DNA of 64,000 bases, from assembly GCA_025765615.1 (NCBI GenBank), contig JAIVFJ010000049.1, positions 287,981 to 351,980 of the forward strand, read 5' to 3'. Below, piece after piece: positions 12,801 to 24,044 of this stretch (position 1 is the stretch's first letter; each line of letters begins with the position of its first letter). This stretch comes from Zopfochytrium polystomum (taxonomy: Eukaryota; Chytridiomycota; Chytridiomycetes; Chytridiales; Chytridiaceae). The position numbers and the translations under genes are program-made. The notes below the pieces were generated by a model, which ran no database searches, was not told the origin of the DNA, and worked only from the letters and a program-made list of their open reading frames with translations.

Positions 12801-12897
12801 GGGGGGCCGGAAGGGGAGGGGGTGAACAGTGTGCGATCAGCCAACTCCGATCACGCGGCAATACTACCTTTCCTAGATCGCAAAACGATCGGCCCAT
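9834..12897 (-). CDS. CEP164: CEP164-like centriolar distal-appendage protein (WW domain, coiled coil)
   Basis: Six exons on the minus strand: 12897-12711, 12584-12461, 12311-12167, 12024-10370, 10268-10028 and 9959-9834, about 825 residues with consistent phases. The N-terminal part matches CEP164: an acidic lead, a YAREVLGLNP segment equivalent to YAREIGIDP, LLWVAEKAL, then a WW domain (GRAYYVHRETGAAQWEHPVD, about residues 107-126) followed by HFRGVARAERERVLEAE. A Gly/Glu/Ser-rich region and a long Ala/Glu/Arg coiled coil follow. CEP164 acts at mother-centriole distal appendages in basal-body docking and ciliogenesis, so this is a marker of a flagellated life stage. It is shorter than the human protein (about 1460 aa). 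The exon-1 start is tentative, since an upstream in-frame acceptor at CCAAACCAG could replace it, and the last exon rests on splice phase only. Confidence 0.82.
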
Positions 12898-13827
12898 GGG
12901 TGGAGAGTTTACGCAGGGTTGCGCGGCGGAATGAAGGAGATGGAGGGAGGTTAGCGGGCGTCCAGATCTTTGGGGGCGCAGCAGGCGACCCAGTTACCGG
13001 TGGTGCCATCCTTATCTACTTCGCCGCAGATTTGGGCACCCCGATTTTTCAAACTCCGATGAGCCTTTTTTCTACTTCCCGTTATTTCTTTTCCTTTTCC
13101 ACACCATCCCGGCCATCACCGACCAACACCCTCCGCCCAATTCCCGAAACCTTTCCCTGGGGGAGGGGGGGCCTGCCTTAGTGGGAGGCAACAAGGAAAA
13201 ATATAAGGCTCACGAAACGGGGGGAGGGGCGTCGGGTTTCGTGAATCTGGTTAGGGAAGTGCCAAGAAAAAGAGGGCGGTCCTTGGGGATAGGGAAAAGG
13301 GGAGGGGATCGGTCCAGGTGACTAGCACTGGCTTACCCCCCCAAGGGAGCAGAAGGCCGTGCGGACTGTAGCGAGGAAATCGGTGGGAAAAGATGGGAAG
13401 CGAGAGAGAGGAAGAGAGGGAGAGGGAGAGAGAAAATGGATCCAAGATAAGTCTAGTGAAGATTAAACAGGGGGCCGGTGGGCAGGGAGAAAAAAAAAGG
13501 GGCGAAGATGGAAACCGAGGTGAGAAAAACAAGAGGCGAAAAGAGGAGAGAACTGAGGTGGATGGAAAAACGAGGGAAGAAAAAAGGGTGGGGTCCACCG
13601 GAGGGGAAATAAGAGAAAAGGAGATAGAGGCAGAGGAGCCTGAACGAAACCCATCGTGTCAGTCAGCGAGTGAAACAGAGTTGATGTAGAAACAGTCTCG
13701 CTGAAAACCCGCGACCGAGTTTCCGTCTCCTCCTTCCTCTCGCTCTATTCTCCTATTCTCCGGGTGGGTGTCAAACGCGCCAAAGATGGGTCTGCTCACG
13801 AGAGGGAAGAAGTGCTGCCGGGTTTCT
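12898..13827. other. Purine-rich intergenic spacer
   Basis: Upstream of the CEP164-like gene and downstream of the NIPA-type gene. The stretch 13250-13690 is strongly purine-rich on the plus strand (AGGGA/GAGAA runs). Open frames here are compositional and lack domains, so I see no gene. Confidence 0.5.
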
Positions 13828-15585
13828 TCAGTCCAGTTCAGAGTAGCGCCGCGCGCCCATCACGGCCGGCGGCACCGACGAGCCGCCCGTTCCAAACCCC
13901 TGCGGCCCGCCGCCGCCGCCCTCGCCGCGATCGCGCCGCAACGGGCTGTCCTCGCGCCGCTGCAGCAGCGGCGCCGCCTGGTCGTCGTCCTCCTCCCCGC
14001 CCGAATACACGAGGTCGTCGATGCCGACCGTCCGAAACGCCGTCGACGCGCTCCACGTCACCCCCGCCGCTGGGGCTGGGGCCGTCGAGCCGCCGGCCGT
14101 CGCGCTGGCCGCCGCAGCAGCAGACACCGGCGCGACGCCCGGCACGACGAACCCGACGCCGCGCGTGCTCCGCGCGAGCAGGCTGCGCATCCCTCCGTAC
14201 GCGACCTGCGCCACGCCGCCGACTCCGACGCCCGCGGCGCGCGCGCGCTCCAGCTCCGCGCTGCCGCGCCGCAGCGACGCCCACGGCCCCGCGCCGTCCA
14301 ACCCGTCGTCGTCCTCCTCGCCACCACCACCACCCGCGCCGACGTCCTCCTCCCCATCCTCCTCCTCCTCCTCCCCCTCCACGTCCTCGTCAATGTACTC
14401 GTCGTTCAAGTACCCGCCCTCCTCGTCGTCCTCCTCGTCCAGCTCCGCCCCGCCCTCAAACAGAGCGTCCCCGCGCATGATCGCCACCGCGTCGATCCCG
14501 CCGATGCCCCCGCCGACCGCCGCCGCCAGCAAGCCGGCGGCCGCCGACGCCGCCGCCGCGGGGGTCGTCGACAGCGCCGAGGACGACGACGTGGCCGACG
14601 ACGACGAGTAGAACCGCGACGGCCGCGGACGGCGCAGGCGCCGCGGGGGCGGCGGTGTGCGCGCGGGCGGGTGGGTCGACGACAGCGGCGGCGCGGGGCC
14701 GAGGCCGACGCCGACGAGGCCGGCGCCGGCCGGGGGCGGTGAGCACGCGCCGGCGGGGCCGCCTGGGACAGGCGAGTCGCGCCGCGGGAGGTGCACGGCG
14801 CCGATGGCGGTGGAGCTCGACGTGCCGGTGCCGGGCGTCCTGGGCCGCTGCAGCGACAGCCGCGACCCCGAACGCGCGGACGCGAGCGCGGTCTGCGAGC
14901 TCACCGCGGACGACGAGGACGGGTTGCCGCCGACGGGCGCGGGGAGGCCCGAGAGGCTGTCGATGCTCGAGCGCGTGTTGCCCGACGGGCCGCCGGACAC
15001 CGGGGCGACCAGGGTTCCTCCCCAGTTCAACAGGTAGATTCCGACAAAGACTATCGCAAAGCCGCAGAGCACGGACACCACCTGGTTTGGGTCCGCGTCG
15101 TTGAAGCCTTGAAAGAGGATGACGGAGGCGATGATCGTGGCGGAAGTAAAGAATGCATAGTAGATGGGAGTGACGCTATTTGTTGTTTTTTTAACACAAG
15201 ACTGGGTTGTAAGTCGGGCAGCCAGAGTGCCAATATGCAGAGTATATTCGAAGCAACGACGGCAAGCTCACAGATTCGTCGAGAATAATTCCAAGGCCTT
15301 GTTGAGAAACTTCATCTGTGTAATAGCACACCCAATAACCTAAAATAAAAAGGGCCTTTAGTGTGCAAAACAAACAAGCTGAAACGCTCGGGAATATGGA
15401 CGTACCGTTATCCCAAAAACGTATGTAATGGGTCGTGTGAGCTGATTGGCACCAGAAAATGTCAGCTTCAAGGCGATCGCGAATCCCTTGCTATTATTTT
15501 AATTTCGTAACATTGAATTTTGATGTTTGAGTATACGGGGGTTAGGTGGCACAAGCAAAGGGAAGGTAGGATGCCGCTCGCACAC

Positions 15586-15637
<52 letters not shown>

Positions 15638-16134
15638 GCGCGCACGCACGCACCAAGCCATGACCGACACCGAGCCGACCAACGAGCAGATGGCGATGTA
15701 GACCAGCATGTTAGAGCGGCCGTGGACGGGGGCGACGACGTAAATGAGGTAAACCGAGACGACGGCGACGCCAATGAGGTACGTCATGAAGAGGGGCTGG
15801 AGGGTGTAGCCCAGGATGTCGTCGACCGACTGCACGGGCCGCTCTTCGGGGCTGTTGATGATGATGAGGACCGAACCGATGAGGCCGAGGATGCACCCGA
15901 GAACGCCCGGCCGCTGGAGGCGCTCGCCGAGGAACACGTGGGCCAGGAAAGCACTGGGGTTCAGAGTCAGAGTCCGGTTTGGTTCAGCCAAACCACAAAA
16001 ACAGAAAAACAAAAAAGAAATAAAAGAAAAATAAATGGTGGGCTGACGTGGCTTCAGACAGATCAGCCCATTCTCCTCCCGTCCTCTCGCTCTTGCTCGC
16101 GGGTCTGTCTGCCTCTTTCTGTCCTACACAAGCA

Positions 16135-16192
<58 letters not shown>

Positions 16193-17972
16193 ACACTCGC
16201 TCTCTCATTTTCACCCCTCTCACTCTCTCTCTCTGCGTACCTGACAAGAACGCTCCCGGCCCCGAGCGGCGTTACCAGCAGCGCCGGTGCGTACGAGTAC
16301 GCCGCAAAGTTTGCGATCTCGCCGAGCGTCACTGCGTGCGTCATCAATCATGATGGTGAAGATGAATAGTGGTGTTGGGGGAAAGGAAACGAACGACCCC
16401 GCCGGCGCGCGCGAGCTTGTTTAGTCACCGCGCAGAGAGAAAAATTTGTGCACCGCCCGAACCACGTGGGGAAAAGACGAAAAAGAGAAAAAAGAAAAAC
16501 GCAAAAAAAAAAAATAATGGAAAACGGGTGGACTCAACTGCTCGACATTCCAACCCACCAAAGGCCGCTCCGGAGGTAGAGGACGTGCTCGCCGGGCGTC
16601 TCTGCGTTTTGCACCCAGGAGGGAGGAGGAGGATAACCCTGGTTAGCTACCTCGGTAGTAGAACGGTAGAACAGCACGCACACACGAACGCACACACACA
16701 CACACACACACAAGGAAAGCAAAAAAAAAAAAATAAAATAAAATAAAAATAAAAAAAATAAGAAGCAAAACGCTACTCACGTCCAGATCGCCTAGATGTG
16801 TCGATCAACGCCGTCTTGGTGATGACGTACGAGATCCCAATCAGCACCGACGACAGCACCGCCAACAGCACGCCGATCGTCCTCTCCGACGGCGCGATCG
16901 CCGCCGTCGCCCACGCCAACGCCAACGTCGCGCCAGAGTGATTGATCAACGCCGCAGACGAAGCGGCCGCGATGGGTCGCAGTGCCTCCTGATCCTGCTG
17001 CTGCTGCTGTTGGAAGGACGGCGTCAGGAAGGGGAGAGGAGGAGCGGGTGGGGACGAGGGAGCAGGGACGGCCGCGGCGGCGACCGCGGTCGTCTGCTGC
17101 TGGAGCAGCAGGACCACGACAGCCGCGACGAGTCCCAGCATCGGGACGATCCGCGGGGGAGTCACGGCGGCGGGGGGGTGTTTTCGTGGACCGGCGGCGG
17201 CGTCCGCGATCCGAGGGTCGCCGTGTCGTCGCGCCCGCGGCGGCGGCGGCGATGACGACGTCGGAGGAGGCCGAGGAGGAGGAGAAAGAGGAGTGGCGGC
17301 GGATCGAGGCGGCGGAGAGGGGTGCGGTGGTGGTGGTGGTGATGGTAGGGACGGCGGCGGCGGCATCGCGGCCGGTGTCCGGTGATGGTGGTGCGGAGGA
17401 GGCGATGGCGACAATGGCGGTGAAGTCGGTGCCGCGATCGGATTTGGCTGTGACGCGGGCGATGGTCGTGTCGTTGTTGTGCTTCTCGTTGATCTGCTTC
17501 TTATGATCAATCCGCCAGTATTAATACCGGCGGCTCTTCTCCGACTTCCTCTTCTTCTTCTTATTCTTATTCTCCTGCTGCTGCCGCCGCTGCCGCTGTT
17601 GCTGTAGCTTGAGCGCCGCCGGGTTCTTCCGTTGCCGCAAGATTTTGCCGCTAGTCCTCCGCGTCCTCTTGATCCTGCACCGCTTCTTGGCGATGCCGCT
17701 GCCGCGCACGCATCGGCGGCTGCGGGCAGCGGGTTTCCAGGCGATAGCAGTGGCAGTGGCAGTGGCAGTGGTGGTGGTGGTGGTGGTGGTGGTGGTGGTG
17801 GTGGTGATGGCTGTAGAAGCGACTGCCGCGACTGCTCGTGGTGGTCGTCGTGGTGCGGGTCCTCTGGTGGACCAAGGACAGTTCGCGGGGCTGACGGTGG
17901 CAGCGGAGGCCGTTGGGTCGTCTTGGGTGTCGGCGGCGCCCGCGAGCCCGCCGAGAAGGAGCGGATGGGCAT
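13828..17972 (-). CDS. NIPA-type magnesium transporter with very long N- and C-terminal extensions
   Basis: Seven exons on the minus strand: 17972-16781, 16646-16539, 16331-16241, 15953-15654, 15490-15406, 15339-15272 and 15175-13828, about 1063 residues, every junction in phase. The core (about residues 362-655) is the NIPA/DUF803 family: ERTIGVLLAVLSSVLIGISY, LYLRSGLWWVGM, GEIANFAAYSYAPALLVTPLGA, FLGERLQRPGVLGCILGLIG, then ALKLTFSGANQLTRP and TPIYYAFFTSATIIASVILFQGF. Human and fungal NIPA proteins are polytopic Mg2+ transporters of the plasma membrane and endosomes. Odd here: about 360 residues of Pro/Ser/Arg/His/Gln-rich sequence precede the first membrane span, and a roughly 400-residue Ser-rich, acidic tail (DEEDDEEGG..., EGEEEEED) follows the last. 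The true start could be a later Met. Two introns carry long CA/TG repeats. Confidence 0.88.
15584..15633. repeat. (CA)n microsatellite inside a NIPA intron
   Basis: The repeat begins about 20 bp from the exon-4 donor (GTGCGTGCG...). In the sense direction it reads as TG repeats directly after the splice donor. A similar CA run at 16137-16189 lies in the preceding intron. Confidence 0.9.
16137..16189. repeat. (CA)n microsatellite inside a NIPA intron
   Basis: Pure CA dinucleotides within the intron between exons 3 and 4 of the NIPA-type gene. On the sense strand the intron also holds a GA-rich run right after the GTACGC donor. Confidence 0.9.
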
Positions 17973-18101
17973 TTTGATAATGGTTTTGTTTTTGTTTTTT
18001 TTTCTTTCTTTTTTCTTTTGTTTTGTTTTTTTTTGTTTTGTTTTTTTTGTTTGTTTGTTCCCTTCTTTCGTGTTTGGGTGGATGGTTTCGTTCGTGGGGA
18101 T

Positions 18102-18105
<4 letters not shown>

Positions 18106-18142
<37 letters not shown>
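18106..18142. repeat. (GA)n and adjacent (GT)n in the NIPA 5' region
   Basis: A GA run followed by GACA and then GT repeats to about 18180, upstream of the chosen start codon at 17972. In the sense direction this is a CT-rich leader next to a T/A-rich stretch (17990-18060), so it may be 5' UTR or promoter. Confidence 0.8.
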
Positions 18143-18150
<8 letters not shown>

Positions 18151-18424
18151 GAGAGCGTGCGTGTGTGTGTGTGTGTGTGGGGCGGACGGAAACGTTTGCG
18201 AGTCCGCAAACAGCATCAATTTTAGGAGGTGGAGACGACCAACAAGCCATTTGGGGCGTTAAATACTGCAAATGTAAACACGGTGAATGAGAGAAACCAC
18301 CCCGAACGATTGTATTGCTCTAACTTGTTGAACTTTGTCCCCCCCCATTCTCTTTCTCTTTTTCTTTTCTTTTCTTTTTCTTCTTTCTTTTAATTTCTCT
18401 CTCTCGCTTTCGCACTCTCTCTTC

Positions 18425-19415
18425 TCACGCGACCCGCGCGACGACCCGGTAGTACTTGTAGTACGCCTTGTATGTGTCCACTGCATGTGCGGATTGTGTT
18501 TTGTTTTATTTTCTTTTTTGGTTAGACCAAACGAACCAATCAACCAAAAAGCTTACCCCCGCACTCGTCAAACGCCGCCCGCGTGCGCGCTTCAAACTCG
18601 GCCTCCGACGCCGCCCCCGTCAGCCGCGCCATGTGCGTCTTGGCCGCAACCAGCGCCGCCTCCAGGTTCGCCCGCCCGACGGCGCCTTGCGCGCCTGCGC
18701 CCGCCCAGACCTTGGTGTTTGTTTATTTGTGTTTTTGAGAGAGAGGGGGAGGGGGGGTGCCCTTACCGGTGCCGCCACGGACGCTTCGTCCACTACCTCT
18801 AGCCCTGCGGTATTGCGAACGAGAGTGGCAATGGTTCGACCTGCGCGGAGGGCGGTTTGGAGGAGGATGGGAGGACGAAGGAAAGAAGAAAGAGGGGGTC
18901 CCAACGGGTTACTCACAACCAACTCACACACACACGCACGCAAACACCCATACTCATCAACCGGCATTTACCTGCGAACGGATCGACGCCCAGCTTCCTG
19001 ACGGCATCCGAGCCTGCCCCCGGAAATACGTGTAAGAAATGAAGCAAAAATGAAGCAGTAGAGCATCCAAGAACGAGCGTTTCGAGCTCCTTTCTCCACG
19101 GGGACGACCTCCCTCTCTCCTTCTCACTCCTCACATTCCAGGTTGAACTGCCTCAAGATCGGGCCGGCGTCGTAGATTTCCATGTCAGTCTAGTTTGGTT
19201 TTTTTTTTTTCGATACACGAACGAGTGAGTTTTGCGAGAGCGAAAGAAGAAACAGTGAAAGAAGTAGAACGCAAAAAAAAGAAACGAAAAAAAGGCCGCA
19301 AAGAAGAGGGTGGCACCTCGACAAACTCGATGTAGCCGCCGGGCTTTGTCACGCGGACGAGCTCCTTGAGCGTCGCGTCCCACCCGCCAGAGGGGATGCC
19401 GAGGAATAGGAGCCG

Positions 19416-19446
<31 letters not shown>

Positions 19447-20153
19447 AGTGGTGCGAGTGCGTGCGTGGGCGTTCCTAATCACCTGAAACGTCAAGTCGAA
19501 ATGGTGGTCTGGGACTGTGGCAAATGCAAAGCGGGGAAGGAAGGCGGGTTTGGGTAAGAGAACACAGAGAGAACAGAGAGAAAGAAGAGTGAGAAACTGA
19601 AAAACACACACGACAAAACACAAACGAAACGAAATCAAATAATAAAAAAAAAAACAAGAAAAATGTAACACAATTAACGCAACACACAAAAAGAACGCTC
19701 ACACGACGTGCCCGTCACGACGTTCTCCGTCACGAAGCGCAGGTTGGGCGGGTCGCTCTCGAACACGGCGCCGCCCGCGTACGACATGATGTCCTTTTTT
19801 TTTTTTTTTTTTTTTTTTTCGTTTCACGTTTTTGTGTTTTTTGTCAGTGTGGGAATCATTCATTAGTTGTGGAAGAAATAATTGGAAAACAAACAAAAAA
19901 AAAAACCAAAGACAAAATAGACAAAAATGAAAAAATTTTTTTCTTCGGACTTCCTCTCACCGCGCCTACAAACTCGGTCTTTGGGAACGCCGCCGCCATC
20001 TCGCGCGTCCACACGCCGCCGCCGCACCCCATGTCCAGCACGCGCACGGCGGCGTCTTCTTTGCCACCGTCGTCGCCGCCGCCGCGTTCCAGCAGCGCCG
20101 CAACGGGCGCGTGGAAGATGCCGCCAAAGAGGCTCGCGATCTGCGTGTGCTGT

Positions 20154-20202
<49 letters not shown>

Positions 20203-20465
20203 TGCGTGTGCGTGCGTTTGCGCGTGTGTGAGTTGAGTTTGACTCAAAAACAAGAAATACGAAAAAAAAGAAAGCCCAAAAACACAACCTGCAACGTCAG
20301 CCGGTCACGCTCCACCGCGTCGCTCGGCAGCACGTACAGCTGCTTCTGCTGCTGCTGTTGCAGCTGAGGCTGATGGGCGGCGGCGGCGGCGGCAGCCTCT
20401 TCGCCGCGGCTGACGGCGAGATCGGTGGTGGAAGCCGGGGCGGTTGTGGGATCCGAGGTCATCAT
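18425..20465 (-). CDS. SAM-dependent methyltransferase, 10 exons
   Basis: Ten exons on the minus strand: 20465-20289, 20140-19961, 19793-19703, 19514-19483, 19415-19317, 19189-19135, 19013-18972, 18840-18767, 18710-18557 and 18480-18425, 319 residues, all phases consistent. Exon 1 ends with YVLPSDAVERDRLTLQ, a hallmark of a large fungal class I methyltransferase group. Motif I is VLDMGCGGG (residues 93-101), followed by TREMAAAFPKTEFVGA, then FPDHHFDL (motif II region) and LKELVRVTKPGGYIEFVE (motif III region). The C-terminus (AYYKYYRVVARV) fits the family. The substrate is unknown. Exons are as short as 32 and 42 nt, so nine introns fit in about 2 kb. Intron 1 has a GT/CA microsatellite at 20155-20191. 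Confidence 0.88.
20155..20191. repeat. (GT)n microsatellite in methyltransferase intron 1
   Basis: GT dinucleotides close to the exon-2 acceptor; in the sense direction they form a CA run ending in CACGCAG. A similar CA run sits before the exon-5 acceptor at about 19421-19446. Confidence 0.85.
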
Positions 20466-21709
20466 GCGGTGTGGTTTTGTGTGTGTGACTGCGCGGAAAT
20501 TTCCAGCTTTTTTTTTATATTTTTATTTGTGCCTACCCTGTCTTTCAAGTCTTTGCATTGGGGAAGACACTTTTTTTTCTTGACTGATTGGATTCACGTT
20601 GCCGACTTTTTTCCCCTCTGTCGCCCCGGCCCCATCCAAAAATAAATCATCTTCAAAACTCCTCAACTGGACTGTTCTCTCCGGGCACAAGACTTTCGCG
20701 GTGGCCACATCTCTACACGGTATATCCACACCAGCGGCTACCTTTGGCCGGAAAAACATCTAAAGCGGCAAGCTCAGGGAAGGTCGCAAGTGACCGAACC
20801 CCTCGACAGCCTTGACGAACCGCCGCAAATCGGCATTCTTTCCCGAGCTCTCACACCCCGAGTCTCACTGAGGTCAGTCCGAGGTTCATACAGGCGGTGT
20901 TGTCCGACTTTGACCAGCGCGCCGCGGCCATGGCCCAGGTTCACACCCTTCCCGCCCACGTGTCAGGGTACGGAGACAATCCCAGGAGCCCTCGACGTCG
21001 GAGCGAGCCAGGATTGTGGGAGGATTTTTAGTGCCGCGTAGCCGACGGGGGGAAATGGCGCTGGCTGTTGGTATGAATGGGGCCCTGTCTTTCCTTTTTC
21101 TTCTTGTTTTCAGTTTCCTCCTGTCAGGAATTTACCGGCACGTTGTTCGGTGGCTGTCCATGCAAGTTGCCGCGGAATCAACAGGGATGGTGTGTTTTTC
21201 AGACAAAGTCGATACCTTTGTCTGACATATATCAGATACCAACCGTGGCAATCTGTGCACTGTTGCGTCCGAATCGTTTGACGTCACAGGCTGGAGCGAG
21301 ACAGGCGCACACTACGCACGCGGAACAACACGTGAGGACTGGTAGCACGAAAGTTTTTTTTTTGCCCGATTTGGAAAGTATTGTATTGAGCGGGTTTCTG
21401 TGGGAGAAGGACCCGATCACCCCATCGCAATATCTAATATTTGTTTACATTCCCCTGGCCCCGTGACGTGGGTTCTGTCTTCTGTCTGCCTTTAACAAAC
21501 AGGACAGGAATTGCCCTGTCTCGCCCGAGCGTGCGGCCGCACACCAACACACCAATTCTTCGTTCTTCTTCAAGCCGCCTCTGAAGTCCGCGCGCCACCA
21601 GCCATCATCATTACACGAACCGCCAACACCACCACCACCACCACCACCACCATTGCCTGCACTTCTTCCCCCCCCAAAAAAACTGAGCAGCTACCAAAAA
21701 ACAAACACA
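20466..21709. other. Divergent intergenic region
   Basis: Lies between the start of the minus-strand methyltransferase and the plus-strand secreted protein, so it should hold both promoters. No convincing gene is seen. The last 100 bp before 21710 are C/A-rich with an ACC trinucleotide run, a plausible 5' UTR. Confidence 0.5.
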
Positions 21710-22246
21710 ATGAACTTCTTTGCCGTCCTCGCCGCCGCCGCCGCCACGGCCCTCGGCCTGCTCACGTCGCCTGTCGCCGCCCAAGGCTGCACCGGCGGGT
21801 CTCTCGGCGTGCCCCTATTCTCAAACTCGACCACCTTCCTCACCACCCTCAACCAGGGCGTGGACCCGGCCACCGGCGCCGTCTTCGTCTCCTTCCTCGC
21901 GACCATCACCGCCGCCAACCCCTTCGACGTCCCCGTCAGCGTCGTCGCCGTCTCCTCCGCCATCAGCTACAAGGGCTCAAAGTGCATCACCATCGACGCT
22001 GCCTTCCCCGACGGCGCATTTCCCATCCCCGCAAACTCGGCTGCGCTCTCCCCGCCCCTCCTTTCCAAGCTGCCCGTCAGCGACGACCCCATCTGCGACA
22101 GCACGCTGATCATCGACCTCGTCAACGGCGTCATCAGCGTCGACACCGTGTCCACGCTAACCATCAGCGTCGGTGGCAACCGCGCGTCGTTCAAGTACAA
22201 CCAGGACGGCGTGCAGATCACCCCCAACTTTGACAGCACCCCTTGA
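21710..22246 (+). CDS. Small secreted protein, 178 aa, unknown function
   Basis: The ATG at 21710 has a good context (CACAATGAAC) and starts a clear signal peptide (MNFFAVLAAAAATALGLLTSPVAAQ), which is why I prefer it to the upstream in-frame Met. The mature part has about four Cys residues (QGC, SKC, PIC) and alternating hydrophobic beta-type segments, for example FVSFLATITAANPFDVPVSV and STLTISVGGNRASFKYN. The ITAANPFDVPV segment loosely recalls the NPF/NPY motif of LEA_2/WHy beta-sandwich domains, but this is a weak resemblance. Single exon, GC-rich. Confidence 0.72.
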   Translation: MNFFAVLAAAAATALGLLTSPVAAQGCTGGSLGVPLFSNSTTFLTTLNQGVDPATGAVFVSFLATITAANPFDVPVSVVAVSSAISYKGSKCITIDAAFPDGAFPIPANSAALSPPLLSKLPVSDDPICDSTLIIDLVNGVISVDTVSTLTISVGGNRASFKYNQDGVQITPNFDSTP

Positions 22247-22549
22247 TCTGTTTCATTTTTCCTTGGATGACTGGGGGGGGGGGGGACATTGCCCTCCCTC
22301 CTTTCTGAGGTTTTCTCTATCCATTCTCTTTCGACTACTTTGCAACTTTTCGTGCCCCTACCCGAAATTAGGGAAGAAAGAAATACGAAATAGAAAGTGA
22401 AGTGTTGATTCCAAAGCTCTTCATTTTTTTTCTTTGAATGAAATGCCAACACTCGGTCGTTGAAGGACACATTGCTGTCTTACCTCCGTTTTTTTTTTTG
22501 GTTTTTTTTTTTTTTTGATTCGGTGTTGGATTTCGTGCACCGTATTCCG

Positions 22550-23974
22550 TCACAGCTTCGCGCCGCCACCACCAGCAGTCGATCCCTTCGAAAGGTCAAT
22601 CACCACCTTGCCGTACGTCTTGCGGCTGGCCAGGTCGGCAAGTGCCTCGGGAATCGATTCGAGCCCCACGTACTTCTTTCCTCGGTACACGAGCGGCTTG
22701 TACCGCGTGCCGTCCGGTTTTTTGTACGCAAACAGCTCGAACACGCCCTCCCATATCTTTGGCACCAACTCCCTGTTTTTGACGATTGTGTAAGTGGTTT
22801 GAAAAAATGATGCGCATCGCGGAGGAAACAAAAAAAAAAAAAAAAAAAAATAGCACAAACCTCTCGCTCGTCATCGTCCCGCCCCAAAACACTCCGACCA
22901 GCGACGCGCCCTTCAACAAAAGCCTGTTCGCCGGCACCGCCTCGATGCGCCCCTCCGTCCCCGCGAACCCGACCACCAGGATCCGCCCGTTCCACGCCAC
23001 GCACGACGTGTCCCGCACAAACATCCCCACCGGGTCGTAGATCACGTCCGCCCCGCGCTTGCCCATCCCCGCCGCGATCCGGTTCACCGTCGCCACCCAG
23101 TCCAAGTCGGCGGTGTAGTCGATCACGTGGTCTGCGCCCTCCCGCTGCGCGATCAAGCACTTTTCGCGTGACCCCGCCGTCGCTATCACCGTGGCGCCGA
23201 GGTACTTGGCGATGTGGATTGCTGCAGGTGGTTGGTGTGTTTGGTGTTGTGTTGGGTGAGGGGGTAACGAGGCGTTGTTTCGTTTAAGAATGGACATCGG
23301 GTGGCCCAGTCCCCCAAATACATGTAAAACTGCGCCTCACCGGCGCTCCCGACGCCGCCCGCGGCGGCGTGGATCAGACACAGCTCGCTCCTCTGGAGCT
23401 GCCCGCGGTGGTGAAGCGCCACCCACGACGTCGGGTAGTTCATAAACACCGCCGCCGCCTCGTCCATGGACAGCCCGTCCGGCACCTTGAACAGCGACCC
23501 CGGGACCGTCGCGCGCACGGCGACCTTTTCGGCGTAGCACGAGATGCCGGTGGAGCCCGTGCCGAACACGCGGTCGCCGACCTTTTGGAGACGTGCGTGT
23601 GGTGTGGGGCTACTTTGGAGTTGCCAAAGAAACGCGCACACAAACCTTACCTTGAACCCTGTGACCTTGTTCCCGACTTGGATGATCTTTCCGGCAAACT
23701 CGACTCCGGGAATGAACGGAAAGGGCGGCTTGCTCTGGTACTTGCTGTTGTTGTAGTGTGTTGCAAACGTTAAAAAAAAAAAAAAAAAAAAGCAAACAGG
23801 TATCCTTTGCAGTAATAAGTACCCTTGCACCATCAGGATGTCGAGAAAGTTGAGGCCCGCGGCGTGGATCTCGACGACGACGTCGCCGTCGCCGGCGACC
23901 GGGTCGGGGGCGTCGGCGGCCACGCGAAGGTCGGCGACGGACTTGAGCCACTGGTTCACCACGACGGCCTTCAT
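22550..23974 (-). CDS. Zinc-independent quinone oxidoreductase / MDR-family alcohol dehydrogenase
   Basis: Five exons on the minus strand: 23974-23823, 23744-23651, 23581-23341, 23221-22861 and 22772-22550, 356 residues with phases consistent. The family pattern is clear: MKAVVV start, GLNFLDILMVQGKYQ, PFPFIPGVEFAGKIIQVG, VGDRVFG, then the NADPH-binding Rossmann motif HAAAGGVGSA and ATVIATAGSREK, followed by GADHVIDY and GMGKRGADVIYDPVG. The substrate-domain tail is GKVVIDL. No zinc-ligand cysteines of the classical ADH type are visible, so it should be an NAD(P)H:quinone or enoyl reductase-like cytosolic enzyme. Poly-A/T tracts lie in introns 1 and 4 and just upstream of the start (24008-24043). 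Confidence 0.9.
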
Positions 23975-24005
23975 TATTATTATGCTTTTCTCTGTTTTTG
24001 TTGTT

Positions 24006-24044
<39 letters not shown>

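Noticed and set aside
12792..13181. 129-codon plus-strand frame
   Set aside because: Overlaps the CEP164-like start region, no family similarity, composition-driven.
13764..14742. Plus-strand Arg/Pro-rich frames opposite the NIPA C-terminal tail
   Set aside because: Antisense shadow of GC-rich coding sequence with no domain content.
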